Part shown: positions 1 through 8,147 of the stretch, in pieces | Position numbering within the stretch: the stretch's first letter is position 1 | Layout: every line of letters starts with the position of its first letter | Source: Mesobacterium_A hydrothermale | GTDB taxonomy: Bacteria > Pseudomonadota > Alphaproteobacteria > Rhodobacterales > Rhodobacteraceae | Assembly (NCBI RefSeq): GCF_035818635.1 | Contig: NZ_JAYLLH010000028.1 | Span: 1-54,707, forward strand | Direction of reading: 5' to 3' | DNA length: 54,707 nt | Notes under the pieces: generated by a model | Database searches by the model: none | What the model saw: the letters and a program-made list of their open reading frames with translations, nothing else | Told to the model about the DNA's origin: nothing | Translations under genes and position numbers: made by a program

Positions 1-75
1 GTTTGGCGGGCAGACCCCAACGACATCATCGCCGCAAGAAATCGAGGGTTCCAAATGTTGGATTCAATCCACTAG
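1..75 (+). mobile_element. 3' end of an IS630-type transposase gene (left copy)
   Basis: Frame 1 reads 24 residues, VWRADPNDIIAARN then RGFQMLDSIH, and a TAG stop at 73-75. This resembles the C-terminus of IS630-family (DDE) transposases; the family call is from memory of the family and is not proven by so short a piece. The identical 75 bases occur in inverted orientation at 54631-54705. In both places the shared sequence ends in CTAG, the site IS630 is known to prefer, where it duplicates TA. The stop codon of the transposase thus appears to be completed by the target TA. Only the outward-cut end of the element is present; the rest would lie to the left of the window. Confidence 0.6.
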
Positions 76-177
76 GTTTTCCTCCCGCGCGAGCCAGGGC
101 GTGAAATCGCTCGCTTCACTGGCCCAGATGTTGCGGAGGTCCACGCGGGTTAGTCGTCCTAGGGCGTCGCCGTTCAT
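64..177 (-). pseudogene. DUF4268-like restriction-associated protein, truncated by IS insertion
   Basis: The ATG at 177 overlaps the hsdS stop (ATGA). The frame starts MNGDALGRLTRVDLRNIW and continues through DFTPWLAREEN, then runs into the IS at base 75 and ends three codons later at a TGA inside the IS, giving only 37 aa. The N-terminus (LGRLxRVDLRxIWxxEAxDFTPWLAxxENL) matches what I know of DUF4268 proteins, which often lie directly downstream of type I restriction-modification operons. Full-length members are several hundred residues, so the remainder should lie on the far side of the IS. The gene is almost certainly non-functional. The family call rests on about 35 residues. Confidence 0.55.
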
Positions 178-1934
178 TCTGCGGCCTCCATTTCCTTTGC
201 GTCGGTCGGGGTGAGGGCCTCGTGGAGGAGGGCTTCGAGGAGGCGGGCGCGGGTGGTGTCGGCGGTGGTGAGGGCGGCCTCCAGTCGGTCGCAGAGGGCC
301 ATGAGGGCATCGACCTTCGCCACAATGCGGTGTTGTTCGGCGAGGGGTGGGAGGGGGATCAGCATGTTCTTCAATGCCGAGCCGCTGACGTTTGCCTGCC
401 CTGTCTGCTTCTTGATGTGCGGGACAATCTGAGTTTCACGAAAATCAGGCGCGTTCATCGCGAGATTGACGTAGATTGGTGACGTATGGTCAGCGCTCAA
501 GCGAATCCGGATCAGGTAGGATGCGAATGTCAGGCAGTCGTCATCCCCCCGATAGAGACCTGTCTTGCCTACAAGTTCGGCGCTGTTCGTCCGGTTATAT
601 AGCAGGTCTAGGTTCTTCAGATATAGACTTGGCAACTCGTCCGAAGTCTCAGGGATGCGTTTCTCGTTGGTGCGAACGACTGCGCCGTCCTGAATGTTGC
701 CCATCGTGAGAACGGGTATTCCCGCTTCGGACGGCGCAGCCTTCGCAGATGTTCCGTATTGCGTAAACAGGGCCAGTTCGCCGACCCGAACCCATTGCCA
801 TGTTGATGGGATCTGAAATGGCGCATCGTCCTCTTCCACGGGGTTCAGAAGTTTCTCGCGCCTCAGTTCCTTCTTCTTCACCATGTCGTCCCGCTTGGCG
901 CTGATCGCCGATAGGGAAGCCGATACGGGTTCGTCGCTTGGGTCCTGCTCCACCAATTTGCCGCGGACGGCGAGATTGAGGATGGTTTGGCGGAGGGATT
1001 TGATCTGGTCGGGGCGAGTTGTGAGGGTGGGGAGCGTGGCGAGGGCGAAGCGGGCGTTGGCCGGGAAATCGGGTGGATCAGTGTCGGGCGCGGTCAGGCG
1101 GGCGAGGCTGGCGGCGGTCAGCCGGTCGCGGATGGCCTCGGCAGCCCCGCGCGCCGCCTCCAGTCGGTCCAGCAGCGCCATCAGCTCCTCCACCTTCGCC
1201 ACGATCCGCCGCTGCTCGGCGAGGGGCGGGAGGGGGAAGTGCAGGTTGGCCAAAACCTCTTTCTTGAGGTTGTTGATGCCGATGCCCCGACTGCCGGCAG
1301 AGATGCTTTCCCGGTAAAGGTCGCTGCTCAGAAATACGCCGACAAAGCCGACCAATGAGGGATCAAACAGTCTGACCGCACCGCAAAATCCGCCGAAAGC
1401 CTCGTCAAGATCATCAGGAACCATTGCTGCTTTTCCCACGAGGTTCTTCGAACCACTGGAAAGCGCGATCATGTAGTCGCCGCGACGGAGATACTGATCT
1501 GGGCTGACCCGGTCTGACTTCACATAGACCGGGTCATCATGGGTAAGCGTGGAGCCAATATTGTTTGCGCGGAGGATTGGCACGAAGCCCGCCGATGCCG
1601 TTTCCGACACATCGGCCTTCGAATAAGTCACGCCTCGCACAAGATGGTGCAATTCGCCAAACGGCACCCAAATCCACTTGTCAGGAAGTTCGTGCGGATC
1701 TTCTGCCGAGAGGTCAGCTTCCTTTCGGGACTTCCTGATCTCCCCCGCCTTTACCAGCCGCGCCTTTTCCGCAGCGATCCGCTTCAGTAGCTCCGACGCG
1801 GGTTCGTCGCTCGCGTCCTGCGGCACCAGCTTCCCGCGCACGGCAAGGTCCAGCACGAAGCGGCGCAGGCGGGGAACGGCATCGGGCGCGTCCGCCACAT
1901 TTTCGTAAAGGGCAAGCAACCGTTCCGGGTTCAT
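174..1934 (-). CDS. hsdS: Type I restriction-modification specificity subunit HsdS
   Basis: This 586-aa protein supplies DNA-target recognition to a type I restriction-modification complex. It has the expected duplicated layout. Each half begins with an LxLAVRGKLVxQDxSDEP segment followed by a target recognition domain. Each half ends with a conserved helix starting PLPPLAEQxRIVAKV, near residues 232 and 525. Two different recognition domains imply a bipartite target, which cannot be read from the sequence. The ATG at 1934 overlaps the hsdM stop (ATGA), and the hsdS stop overlaps the start of the DUF4268-like gene, so the set is one operon. The length is slightly above the usual 400-500 aa, but both repeats are intact. 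It depends on HsdM, which is broken here. Confidence 0.93.
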   Translation of the reverse strand: MNPERLLALYENVADAPDAVPRLRRFVLDLAVRGKLVPQDASDEPASELLKRIAAEKARLVKAGEIRKSRKEADLSAEDPHELPDKWIWVPFGELHHLVRGVTYSKADVSETASAGFVPILRANNIGSTLTHDDPVYVKSDRVSPDQYLRRGDYMIALSSGSKNLVGKAAMVPDDLDEAFGGFCGAVRLFDPSLVGFVGVFLSSDLYRESISAGSRGIGINNLKKEVLANLHFPLPPLAEQRRIVAKVEELMALLDRLEAARGAAEAIRDRLTAASLARLTAPDTDPPDFPANARFALATLPTLTTRPDQIKSLRQTILNLAVRGKLVEQDPSDEPVSASLSAISAKRDDMVKKKELRREKLLNPVEEDDAPFQIPSTWQWVRVGELALFTQYGTSAKAAPSEAGIPVLTMGNIQDGAVVRTNEKRIPETSDELPSLYLKNLDLLYNRTNSAELVGKTGLYRGDDDCLTFASYLIRIRLSADHTSPIYVNLAMNAPDFRETQIVPHIKKQTGQANVSGSALKNMLIPLPPLAEQHRIVAKVDALMALCDRLEAALTTADTTRARLLEALLHEALTPTDAKEMEAAE

Positions 1935-3628
1935 CGGGCCAGCGCCTCGGACAGGATCGCCTTCACCTGGTCGCGGAGGGCCGCCACCTCGGCCTCGGCG
2001 TTGGTCAGATCCTCCAGCAGGGTCTCAGGGTCGCCGTGATCCTCGGCCACCGTGTGCGGGTTCTTGATGTCGAGGTTAAAGGCCGCACCATAGATGCCAT
2101 CGCCTGTTGATCGCGCCTGCCGAGACGCGGCGCCGGCCTTCGCGGCCTCCGCCCGAAGTTTTGCGGCCTCCGCTCTCAGCCTCTTTGCTGCGGCGCGGTC
2201 ATCTGAGGATGCCCCGTTCACATCCAGCCGCCGCGCCTCGGCGTCTGCATCGCTGGCCCTCGAGCGAAGCCCAGCCTCCCTGCGCGCCTGTTTCTCGGCT
2301 TCGTCCCAATGCGGCTGCGCTTGCGTCCGGGCAGTATCGATGATCTCGCGGATCGGCACCTTCCAGGCGCGCTCGGTCTCCACCCGCCCCTCGCGCTGCG
2401 GTCCGCCCCACCAGGCGGCGCAACCCTCCAGATGCTCCAGCCGGATGGGCCGGGTCATGGAATAGGCCTTCTGCCCCTCGGGTACCTGATGCTCCCAGAA
2501 CCAGATGTCCTGCGTTGGCGCGCCCTTCTCGAAGAACAGCAGGTTCGTGCCGATCGAGGCGTAGGGGCGGAAGACCGAGTTCGGCAGGCGCACGATGGTG
2601 TGGAGGTTGCACTCCTCCATCAGGTGTTCCTTGAGCCGGGTCTTGACGCCCTCGCCGAAGAGCGAGCCGTCGGGCAGGACCACGGCCGCGCGGCCGCCGG
2701 GTTTCAGCAGGCGGATGATCAGGGCAAGGAAGAGGTCGGCGGTCTCGCGGGTGCGGAAATGCTGGGGGAAGTTCGACTCGATCCCGTCCTCCTCGCGCCC
2801 GCCGAAGGGCGGGTTGGTGAGGATGACGTCCACCCGCTCGTCCTTGCCCCAGGAGATGTAGGGGCGGGCGAGCGTGTTGTCGTGGCGCAGGAAGGACGGG
2901 TCCTCGATCCCGTGCAGCAGCATGTTGGTGACGGCGAGCATGTGGGGGAGTTGCTTTTTCTCCACCGCGCGGAGGCTGGCCTGGAGCGTGGCCTCGTCCT
3001 CGGGGCGTTTGACGTAATGCTCGCGCATGTGGCGGATGGCGCAGGTGAGAAAGCCCCCGGTGCCGCAGGCGGGATCGAAGAGGGTTTCGCCGGGCTTGGG
3101 GTCAGTCATCTGGACCATGAAGGACGTGACGGCGCGGGGCGTGTAGTATTCGCCCGCGTTGCCGGCGGATTGCAGGTCGTTCAGGATCTGTTCGTAGATG
3201 TCGCCGAAGTGCTGGCGCTCGGTCAGGTTGTTGAAGTCGATGCCGTTGATCTTATTCACCACCTGCCGCATCAGCTGGCCGGATTTCATGTAGTTGTAGG
3301 CGTCCTCAAAGACGTCACGGACGGTGCGAACGCGGGGACCGGTGACGGGCAGGTCCTTCAGCGTCGGGAAGAGGTCGCCGTTGATGAAGGTCAGCAGGTC
3401 TTCGCCGGTGATGCCCTCGGGGTCGGCGGCCCAGGCGCGCCATTGCAGGCGGGCGGGGATGGGCGAGCGGTAGTCGTCCTTGAGGAGTTCGAGTTCCTGG
3501 TCCTAGTCGTCGATGATCTTGAGGAAGAACATCCAGCAGAGCTGGCTGATGCGCTGCGCATCGCCATCGACGCCGGTGTCCTGGCGCATGATGTCCTGGA
3601 TGGATTTGACGAGATTGCGGACGGTCAT
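1931..3628 (-). pseudogene. hsdM: Type I methyltransferase HsdM, with an in-frame nonsense codon
   Basis: The start is the ATG at 3628, 3 bases past the hsdR stop. The first 41 codons read MTVRNLVKSIQDIMRQ and end in FFLKIIDD, a standard HsdM N-terminal domain. Codon 42 is TAG (3503-3505). The frame then continues with DQELELLKDDYRSPIP and stays open to 1931, with the AdoMet-binding DPACGTGGF motif near residue 184 and the catalytic NPPF motif near residue 269. Counting through the stop gives about 565 codons, a normal HsdM length. I see no ATG before codon 114 (3289), so reinitiation would lose the N-terminal helical domain needed for complex assembly. A single-base change (for example CAG to TAG) or a sequencing error would explain it. 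Otherwise the gene is intact, which suggests recent inactivation. Confidence 0.85.
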
Positions 3629-3631
3629 GGG

Positions 3632-6076
3632 TCAGGCGGTATCCTTGTAGAGTTCGGATTGCAGGTCGTGGACGGCCTGTTCGAAGCCGGGTTTGCCCCC
3701 GAAGGCACGGATCAGTTCGATGGGCGTGCCGATGGTGGAGAAGGGGGCGATGCGGAGGACATTTGCGTCGTCGAGGTTCAGCACGCCCTCGTCGGCGTAT
3801 TTGGCGAGCAGGGCGTCGAGGACGGCGCGGGCCTGATCACCGTATTTCGTGAAGGCATCGCGCTTCTTGACGTTCTCGGCGCGCTCGCGACGGGTCAGTG
3901 GCTTGGCGTCGAAGGCGACGTGGCAGATCAGGTCGAAGGGATCGAGATCGCGGCCCAGTTCCTCGACAATGGGATCGAGCGGCAGGCCCTCTGCCTCCAG
4001 TTCTTCGAGGATGGCCTGCTTACGCTCGGCCGCGTTCCAGCGTTTCAGAAACTCGTCGAGGCTGGCGAAGCGTTTGCGCAGGGCGCGCTTGGTGAAGTCG
4101 CGCAGGGATTCCGTGACGAGCTTGCCGTTCTCGTCGAGGTATTCCACACGCTCGGCGACGATCGTGGCACCGACGCCATCGACATAGACCTTCTTCTGCG
4201 GCCCACCGGTTGGCGGCAGCGGCAGGCCGGGCTGGTCGACGATGGTCTCGTCCTCGCCGGGGTCTTCGGGCAGGGGCGCGCCATCCTCGTCCGTAGGCGG
4301 CGCATCGGGCGGGTCGATGTTCTGGCCGTCTTTCGGCTCGTAGATCTGCACAGGCTCGCCGTCGAAGTCCGGGTCGGCGAAGTGGCTGGTCGCACCGCGA
4401 AAGTCGATGAGCGTGAAGTAGTATTTTTGCGTATCCTCATGCACGCGGGTGCCGCGGCCGACGATTTGCTTGAACTCTGTCATCGAGCCGACCTCGCGAT
4501 CGAGCACGATCAGGCGGCAGGTCTGGGCGTCCACACCGGTCGAGAGCAGCCGCGAGGTGGTGACGATGACGGGCCATTTGGATTCCGGGTCGATGAAATT
4601 GCCCAGCTGTGCTTGGCCCTCAGCGTCGCTGCCGGTGATGCGCATGACATAGCGAGGGTTTTCGGCAACGAGATCGGCATTCTCGTTGATCAGAGCCTGC
4701 CGCATGCGCGCCGCGTGCTCCTGGTCGACACAGAACACGATGGTCTTCTGGTAGCGGTCGCCGCTCTCTTTCAGGAATTGCGTGACCTTCTGCGCGACAA
4801 GCTTTGTCCGGTCGTCGATGACCAGCGTCCGGTCGAAATCCTTGGTGTTGTAGATGCGATCCTCGACCTCCTCGCCGTCGCGGTCGACCTGACCCTTTTC
4901 GGGGCGGTATCCTTCCACGTCCCGGTCGATATGGACCTTCACCACCTTGTAGGGCGCGAGGAAGCCGTCGCGGATGCCCTGCTTGAGGGAATAGGAGAAC
5001 ACCGGATCGCCGAAATAGGCGATGTTGGAGACATATTTCGTCTCCCTTGGCGTCGCGGTCAGGCCGATCTGGGTGGCCGACGAGAAGTATTCGAGGATCT
5101 CGCGCCAGGCCGAGTCCTCGGCGGCGCTGCCCCGGTGGCATTCATCGATCACGATGAGGTCGAAGAAGCCGGGCGAGAACTCGCGGAACAGCTTCTGCCG
5201 TTCCTCCGGCCCGGTGATCGCTTGGTAGAGACCGAGATAGACCTCGTATGCGGTGTCGATGCGGCGCTTCTTGTCCAGCGCGACGGTCAGATCCTCGGTG
5301 CTGCCGTCCTGACGTTCGATGGTCTTGGCGTTGGTCGAGAGCTTGGCCATCGTTCCGCCAAAGGGACGGAAATCGTTGACCATGGTCTGGTCGATCAGGA
5401 CGTTGCGGTCGGCGAGGAACAGGATGCGTTTCTTGCGGCCGGCCTTCCAGAGACGCCAGATTATCTGGAACGCCGTGTAGGTCTTTCCGGTGCCCGTCGC
5501 CATGACGAGCAGCACACGATCCTGCCCCTTCGCTATGGCCTCGATCGCGGCATTGACCGCGTTGACCTGATAGTAGCGAGGCGTCTTGCCGCTGCCGTCG
5601 TCGTAGTAATCCTGAAGGACGATCTGCTCCGCATCGCCGTCGAGACCCTTCCATGCACGAAACCGCGCCCAAAGGTCAGCCGGCGCCGGAAAGGCATCGA
5701 GCGACAACGTCGTTTCGCGTGGCGTGCTGGCGCCGGTTCGATCGTGAAATACGAACCCGTCGCCGTTCGAGGAAAAGACGAACGGGATGTTCAGCTTCTC
5801 CGCGTAGTCGAGCGCCTGCTGGATGCCGTCGCCGACGCTGTGGGTGTTGTCCTTCGCCTCGATCAGGGCGATGGGGATGTTCGGCTTGTAATAGAGGATG
5901 TAGTCAGCCCGTTTCCCCTGACCGCGCGTGACCAGCTTGCCCCGCACGATGATCCGGCCCTTGGTGAAGCTCACTTCCTCCCTGATTTGCAACATCTCGT
6001 CCCAGCCGGCATTGCGAAGGGCCGGCGTGATGAACTTGGTGCAGATGTCGCGTTCCGAGAGGCTGCGTTTCTCCAT
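3632..6076 (-). CDS. hsdR: Type I restriction endonuclease subunit HsdR
   Basis: This 814-aa subunit is the ATP-dependent DNA translocase and nuclease of a type I system, close in layout to the EcoEI-type R subunits. The N-terminal nuclease domain contains the PD-ExK-like ALIEAKDN near residue 70. The SF2 helicase Walker A motif MATGTGKT lies near residue 191 and the DEAH-like box DECHRG near residue 309. An acidic, proline-rich linker follows the helicase core around residues 560-600. The C-terminal part is the HsdM-contacting domain. The gene starts 5 bases after the PIN-domain toxin gene and is followed by hsdM. Without functional HsdM the subunit should neither cut nor be toxic, which may explain why it is still intact. 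Confidence 0.92.
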   Translation of the reverse strand: MEKRSLSERDICTKFITPALRNAGWDEMLQIREEVSFTKGRIIVRGKLVTRGQGKRADYILYYKPNIPIALIEAKDNTHSVGDGIQQALDYAEKLNIPFVFSSNGDGFVFHDRTGASTPRETTLSLDAFPAPADLWARFRAWKGLDGDAEQIVLQDYYDDGSGKTPRYYQVNAVNAAIEAIAKGQDRVLLVMATGTGKTYTAFQIIWRLWKAGRKKRILFLADRNVLIDQTMVNDFRPFGGTMAKLSTNAKTIERQDGSTEDLTVALDKKRRIDTAYEVYLGLYQAITGPEERQKLFREFSPGFFDLIVIDECHRGSAAEDSAWREILEYFSSATQIGLTATPRETKYVSNIAYFGDPVFSYSLKQGIRDGFLAPYKVVKVHIDRDVEGYRPEKGQVDRDGEEVEDRIYNTKDFDRTLVIDDRTKLVAQKVTQFLKESGDRYQKTIVFCVDQEHAARMRQALINENADLVAENPRYVMRITGSDAEGQAQLGNFIDPESKWPVIVTTSRLLSTGVDAQTCRLIVLDREVGSMTEFKQIVGRGTRVHEDTQKYYFTLIDFRGATSHFADPDFDGEPVQIYEPKDGQNIDPPDAPPTDEDGAPLPEDPGEDETIVDQPGLPLPPTGGPQKKVYVDGVGATIVAERVEYLDENGKLVTESLRDFTKRALRKRFASLDEFLKRWNAAERKQAILEELEAEGLPLDPIVEELGRDLDPFDLICHVAFDAKPLTRRERAENVKKRDAFTKYGDQARAVLDALLAKYADEGVLNLDDANVLRIAPFSTIGTPIELIRAFGGKPGFEQAVHDLQSELYKDTA

Positions 6077-6081
6077 TCCGA

Positions 6082-6513
6082 TCAGGCGCCTCCCGCGTTC
6101 GCCCAGGGGTCGATAACCTCGACCCCGCAGCCTTCGAAATCGGCAACGTTCCGGGTCGCCATGGCGGCACCATGCGCGCGAGCGGTCGCAGCGATCTGGC
6201 AGTCGGGGAAGCTGATGGGCCGGCCCGCGTTGCGGCGGTCCAGATAGATAGCCGCAAAGGCCACTGCAGCGGCGCTGTCGAAGGGCAGAACACGGCCCGC
6301 GAAATCCTCCTCGATCATCGCGTCGATCTCGGCGATCAGGCGGTCGCGTCGCTTGCCGTCGGGCAGGATCGCCGCGCCGCGACGCAACTCGGCCTCGCCT
6401 ACGGCACTCAGATGCAGCGCCATGCTATCCTGGCCGCCGAACCATGCCAGCACCTCGGGGGCGGGGTTCGGACGCATCAGTTCCGAAATGACGTTGGTGT
6501 CGATCAGGATCAT
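6082..6513 (-). CDS. fitB: PIN-domain toxin, FitB/VapC type
   Basis: This 143-aa protein is a predicted ribonuclease toxin. The start MILIDTNVISE is typical of PIN domains, with the first catalytic Asp at residue 5. A Glu in VGEAELRRG and the late acidic pair in FPDCQIAATA complete the usual metal site. The C-terminal ATRNVADFEGCGVEVIDPW matches FitB-like members closely. I chose the internal ATG at 6513 because the longer open frame upstream overlaps the antitoxin gene and does not resemble the family. The antitoxin gene ends 10 bases upstream. hsdR starts just downstream, so the pair may share a transcript with the restriction operon. Confidence 0.85.
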   Translation of the reverse strand: MILIDTNVISELMRPNPAPEVLAWFGGQDSMALHLSAVGEAELRRGAAILPDGKRRDRLIAEIDAMIEEDFAGRVLPFDSAAAVAFAAIYLDRRNAGRPISFPDCQIAATARAHGAAMATRNVADFEGCGVEVIDPWANAGGA

Positions 6514-6523
6514 TGCCGCGACC

Positions 6524-6766
6524 TCAGTCGAACCGCGGCGGCTCGGGCATCGGCTCACGCGGTGGCAGGTCCAGGTCCACCCCGCCGAGTGCTGCGAACC
6601 TGCGATGGATGGCCTCGCCAAGGTTCGCAGGCCCGGCTGGCTTTCCGATGGCCTGGCGCAAGATTTCCCGCGCCTCCTCCTCCATCGACCGGCCATGCTC
6701 AGCCGCGCGGATGCGCAGGCGGCGTTTCAGTCTGTCGTCGAGGTTGCGAATCGTGATGCTGGCCAT
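6524..6766 (-). CDS. fitA: Ribbon-helix-helix antitoxin, FitA type
   Basis: This 80-aa protein begins MASITIRNLDDRLKRRLR. That is the beta-strand and first helix of a FitA-like ribbon-helix-helix DNA-binding domain, followed by HGRSMEEEAREILRQA. The C-terminal half is proline-rich and would bind the PIN toxin. An ATG four codons upstream (6778) is possible, but GGAGG lies just before the ATG at 6766, so I prefer the shorter form. It stands directly before the toxin gene, as antitoxins usually do, and would repress its own promoter through the palindrome at 6801-6819. Confidence 0.85.
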   Translation of the reverse strand: MASITIRNLDDRLKRRLRIRAAEHGRSMEEEAREILRQAIGKPAGPANLGEAIHRRFAALGGVDLDLPPREPMPEPPRFD

Positions 6767-6790
6767 GAGGTCCTCCATCGGTATGAGTCA

Positions 6791-6819
6791 AGATTAGGCA
6801 TTGATTGCAACGCTATCAA
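6791..6819 (-). promoter_or_regulatory. fitAB promoter with overlapping operator
   Basis: On the minus strand, TTGATA (6819-6814), a 17-base spacer and TAATCT (6796-6791) form a good sigma-70 promoter about 25 bases before the antitoxin start. An imperfect palindrome, TTGATTGC-AAC-GCTATCAA on the plus strand (6801-6819, 7 of 8 arm positions matching), covers the -35 box and part of the spacer. This fits autorepression by the FitA/FitB complex, as known for the family; binding is inferred. Confidence 0.6.
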
Positions 6820-7059
6820 GTTTCCTCGCAGGTGGATTCCGGATTCCGGTGGACTCCCAAAAAAGGAGTCCGGTCGCTGGCGAGGTCGCGCGCTTCGCCC
6901 GCCAGCATACGAATGTCGCCAGGAAGGAACCGCGCAGTTCCCGTGCCACAGTTGAGTTTAGCGGTTTCAGACATGGACGCTGGATCCTCGTTGCGCTGGC
7001 GCTTCCCGCATTAGGAATTCATGCGGAGGAACCACCCGACGCACTTTCGGGCTGCGGCT
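6820..7059. other. Intergenic gap without recognisable gene
   Basis: Together with the fitAB promoter this separates the toxin-antitoxin operon from the stop of the HGG-motif protein. I see no coding frame with family resemblance, no RNA gene and no clear terminator. Confidence 0.5.
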
Positions 7060-7311
7060 CTACCCGTCCACCTCCTCGATAAGCCCGCGCATGGAACGGA
7101 TGAGCACCGCCAGTTCTCTGCGCTCCTCGATAGCTTCAGCCGTGCAGTAACCGTGCTTGCGGGCATGGTCATTCCCGATCGGCGCGCCCGGAGATTTTCC
7201 CCCGTGCATCCGGCAGCGGCCGTTCGCCATCGCGGGGGACCGGCACGGGCTCCCGCTCCGCGTCCGCGCCCCGCAGCGCGGGCTCAGGTGCATGGGCAAT
7301 CTGCTTTGCAT
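7060..7311 (-). CDS. HGG-motif small protein of unknown function
   Basis: This is an 83-aa protein if it starts at the ATG at 7311. It has the motif series CGARTRSGSPCR, then CRMHGGKSPGAP and KHGYCTAEA. I recognise this as a conserved small-protein type found often in alphaproteobacterial mobile regions. Two cysteine pairs and histidines (CGAxTRxGxPC, CRMHGG) look like a small zinc site. Its function is unknown. The first 143 bases overlap the 3' end of the preceding gene in another frame. A later ATG at 7293 (MHLSPRCGAR) is possible and would still overlap. It is the last gene of the small operon begun by the XRE regulator. Confidence 0.65.
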   Translation of the reverse strand: MQSRLPMHLSPRCGARTRSGSPCRSPAMANGRCRMHGGKSPGAPIGNDHARKHGYCTAEAIEERRELAVLIRSMRGLIEEVDG

Positions 7312-7843
7312 GGGGTTGTTCCTCCATTCTGCTATGATCCCCTCCCCCCGGTCTTTCGACCGTGCCGACCACGGCCTGACCGCCGGCATGGACGTGGACA
7401 TGCTCGACGGTCACCTTCTGCTGGCCCTTCCCGCGATGCTTGTTCAGCCCGTCCAGCAGCATCGCCCATGTTCGGGACAGCTTGTTGGCCTGGTTGAGGT
7501 TCTCGCGTCGGCCCTCGAAGGTCTGCTCGCCGATCATGGCGCGGCGGTAGCATTCCATCGCGGCGTTGTGGGCGGCGATTAACTGGGCCGCCATCATGCC
7601 CTCCAGCTCGTCCCTCGGCGCAATGCCCGACAGTGCGGCAACGGTTGCCGCCAACTGGCGGTTCTGCTCGTCCTCCCCGGAATGCTTCAGCCACAAGCCA
7701 CCGATTGCCTGCATCGCCAGCGTATTGTTCCAATGGTCGGACTGCGAGCCGCCGAGGGATTTCAGGGCGCCCTTTCTATCTTCTGGATCGTTCGCGACCA
7801 CGGTCTTGGCTTCCTGCTCGCTCTTCGCCCTGCGCTTCGTCAT
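7169..7843 (-). CDS. Conserved hypothetical protein paired with the HGG protein
   Basis: This 224-aa protein begins MTKRRAKSEQEAKTVVAND and contains DELEGMMAAQLIAAHNAA, CYRRAMIGEQTFEGRREN and a KVTVEHVHVHAGGQAVVG segment. I recall near-identical proteins in many Rhizobiales and Rhodobacterales, always next to an HGG-motif protein and usually annotated as hypothetical. The middle is predicted alpha-helical; the C-terminus is low in structure and rich in Pro, Glu and Arg. No catalytic motif is visible. Its ATG overlaps the stop of the upstream gene (ATGA). The C-terminal 47 codons overlap the HGG gene. The function is unknown. Confidence 0.75.
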   Translation of the reverse strand: MTKRRAKSEQEAKTVVANDPEDRKGALKSLGGSQSDHWNNTLAMQAIGGLWLKHSGEDEQNRQLAATVAALSGIAPRDELEGMMAAQLIAAHNAAMECYRRAMIGEQTFEGRRENLNQANKLSRTWAMLLDGLNKHRGKGQQKVTVEHVHVHAGGQAVVGTVERPGGGDHSRMEEQPHAKQIAHAPEPALRGADAEREPVPVPRDGERPLPDARGKISGRADRE

Positions 7844-8109
7844 GTCGTGTTGCTCCTGTCTTTGATCCCCATCGCCGCGAGGGCATCCGTCGCCTCGGTT
7901 TTCCTGCGTTCATGCCAGTCCTCCCAACATCGATGATGCAGCCAGGCATGGCCTACCGCCTCGGTTCTAAAAGGCACGAGAGGCCCGTGGGAACCTTCTG
8001 CCTGACCGCACCAGAGGCACTGGTCCGGTGACGAGCGGACGGGATGGCGGTTCAGCCATTCCGTCACGCAACAGGCATGGGCGAGCGCCTCGGCGGCCCG
8101 CCGGGACAA
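7840..8109 (-). CDS. Small hypothetical protein with a CxxC and histidine motif
   Basis: This is an 89-aa protein if the TTG at 8109 is used. The same frame is open upstream (reading LAEFDGGLSRRAAEALAHA), so the true start may lie a little earlier, inside the end of the XRE gene. It has CLWCG followed by HAWLHHRCWEDWHERR, a likely zinc-binding pattern. It is translationally coupled to the next gene (4-base overlap). No function is known to me. Its position in an XRE-led operon suggests a mobile-element accessory role. Confidence 0.6.
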   Translation of the reverse strand: MSRRAAEALAHACCVTEWLNRHPVRSSPDQCLWCGQAEGSHGPLVPFRTEAVGHAWLHHRCWEDWHERRKTEATDALAAMGIKDRSNTT

Positions 8110-8147
8110 CCCGCCATCGAATTCGGCTAGGGGGCCTGCCCAGTTCT

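Noticed and set aside
2309..6247. A 1312-codon plus-strand open frame opposite hsdM and hsdR
   Set aside because: It is antisense to two clear genes, has composition typical of a GC-rich shadow frame (long Asp/Val/Gly/His runs) and no motif.
6801..6819. TTGAT...ATCAA as an FNR site upstream of fitA
   Set aside because: The half-sites are 9 bases apart instead of 4, so FNR would not fit; it is better read as the toxin-antitoxin operator.
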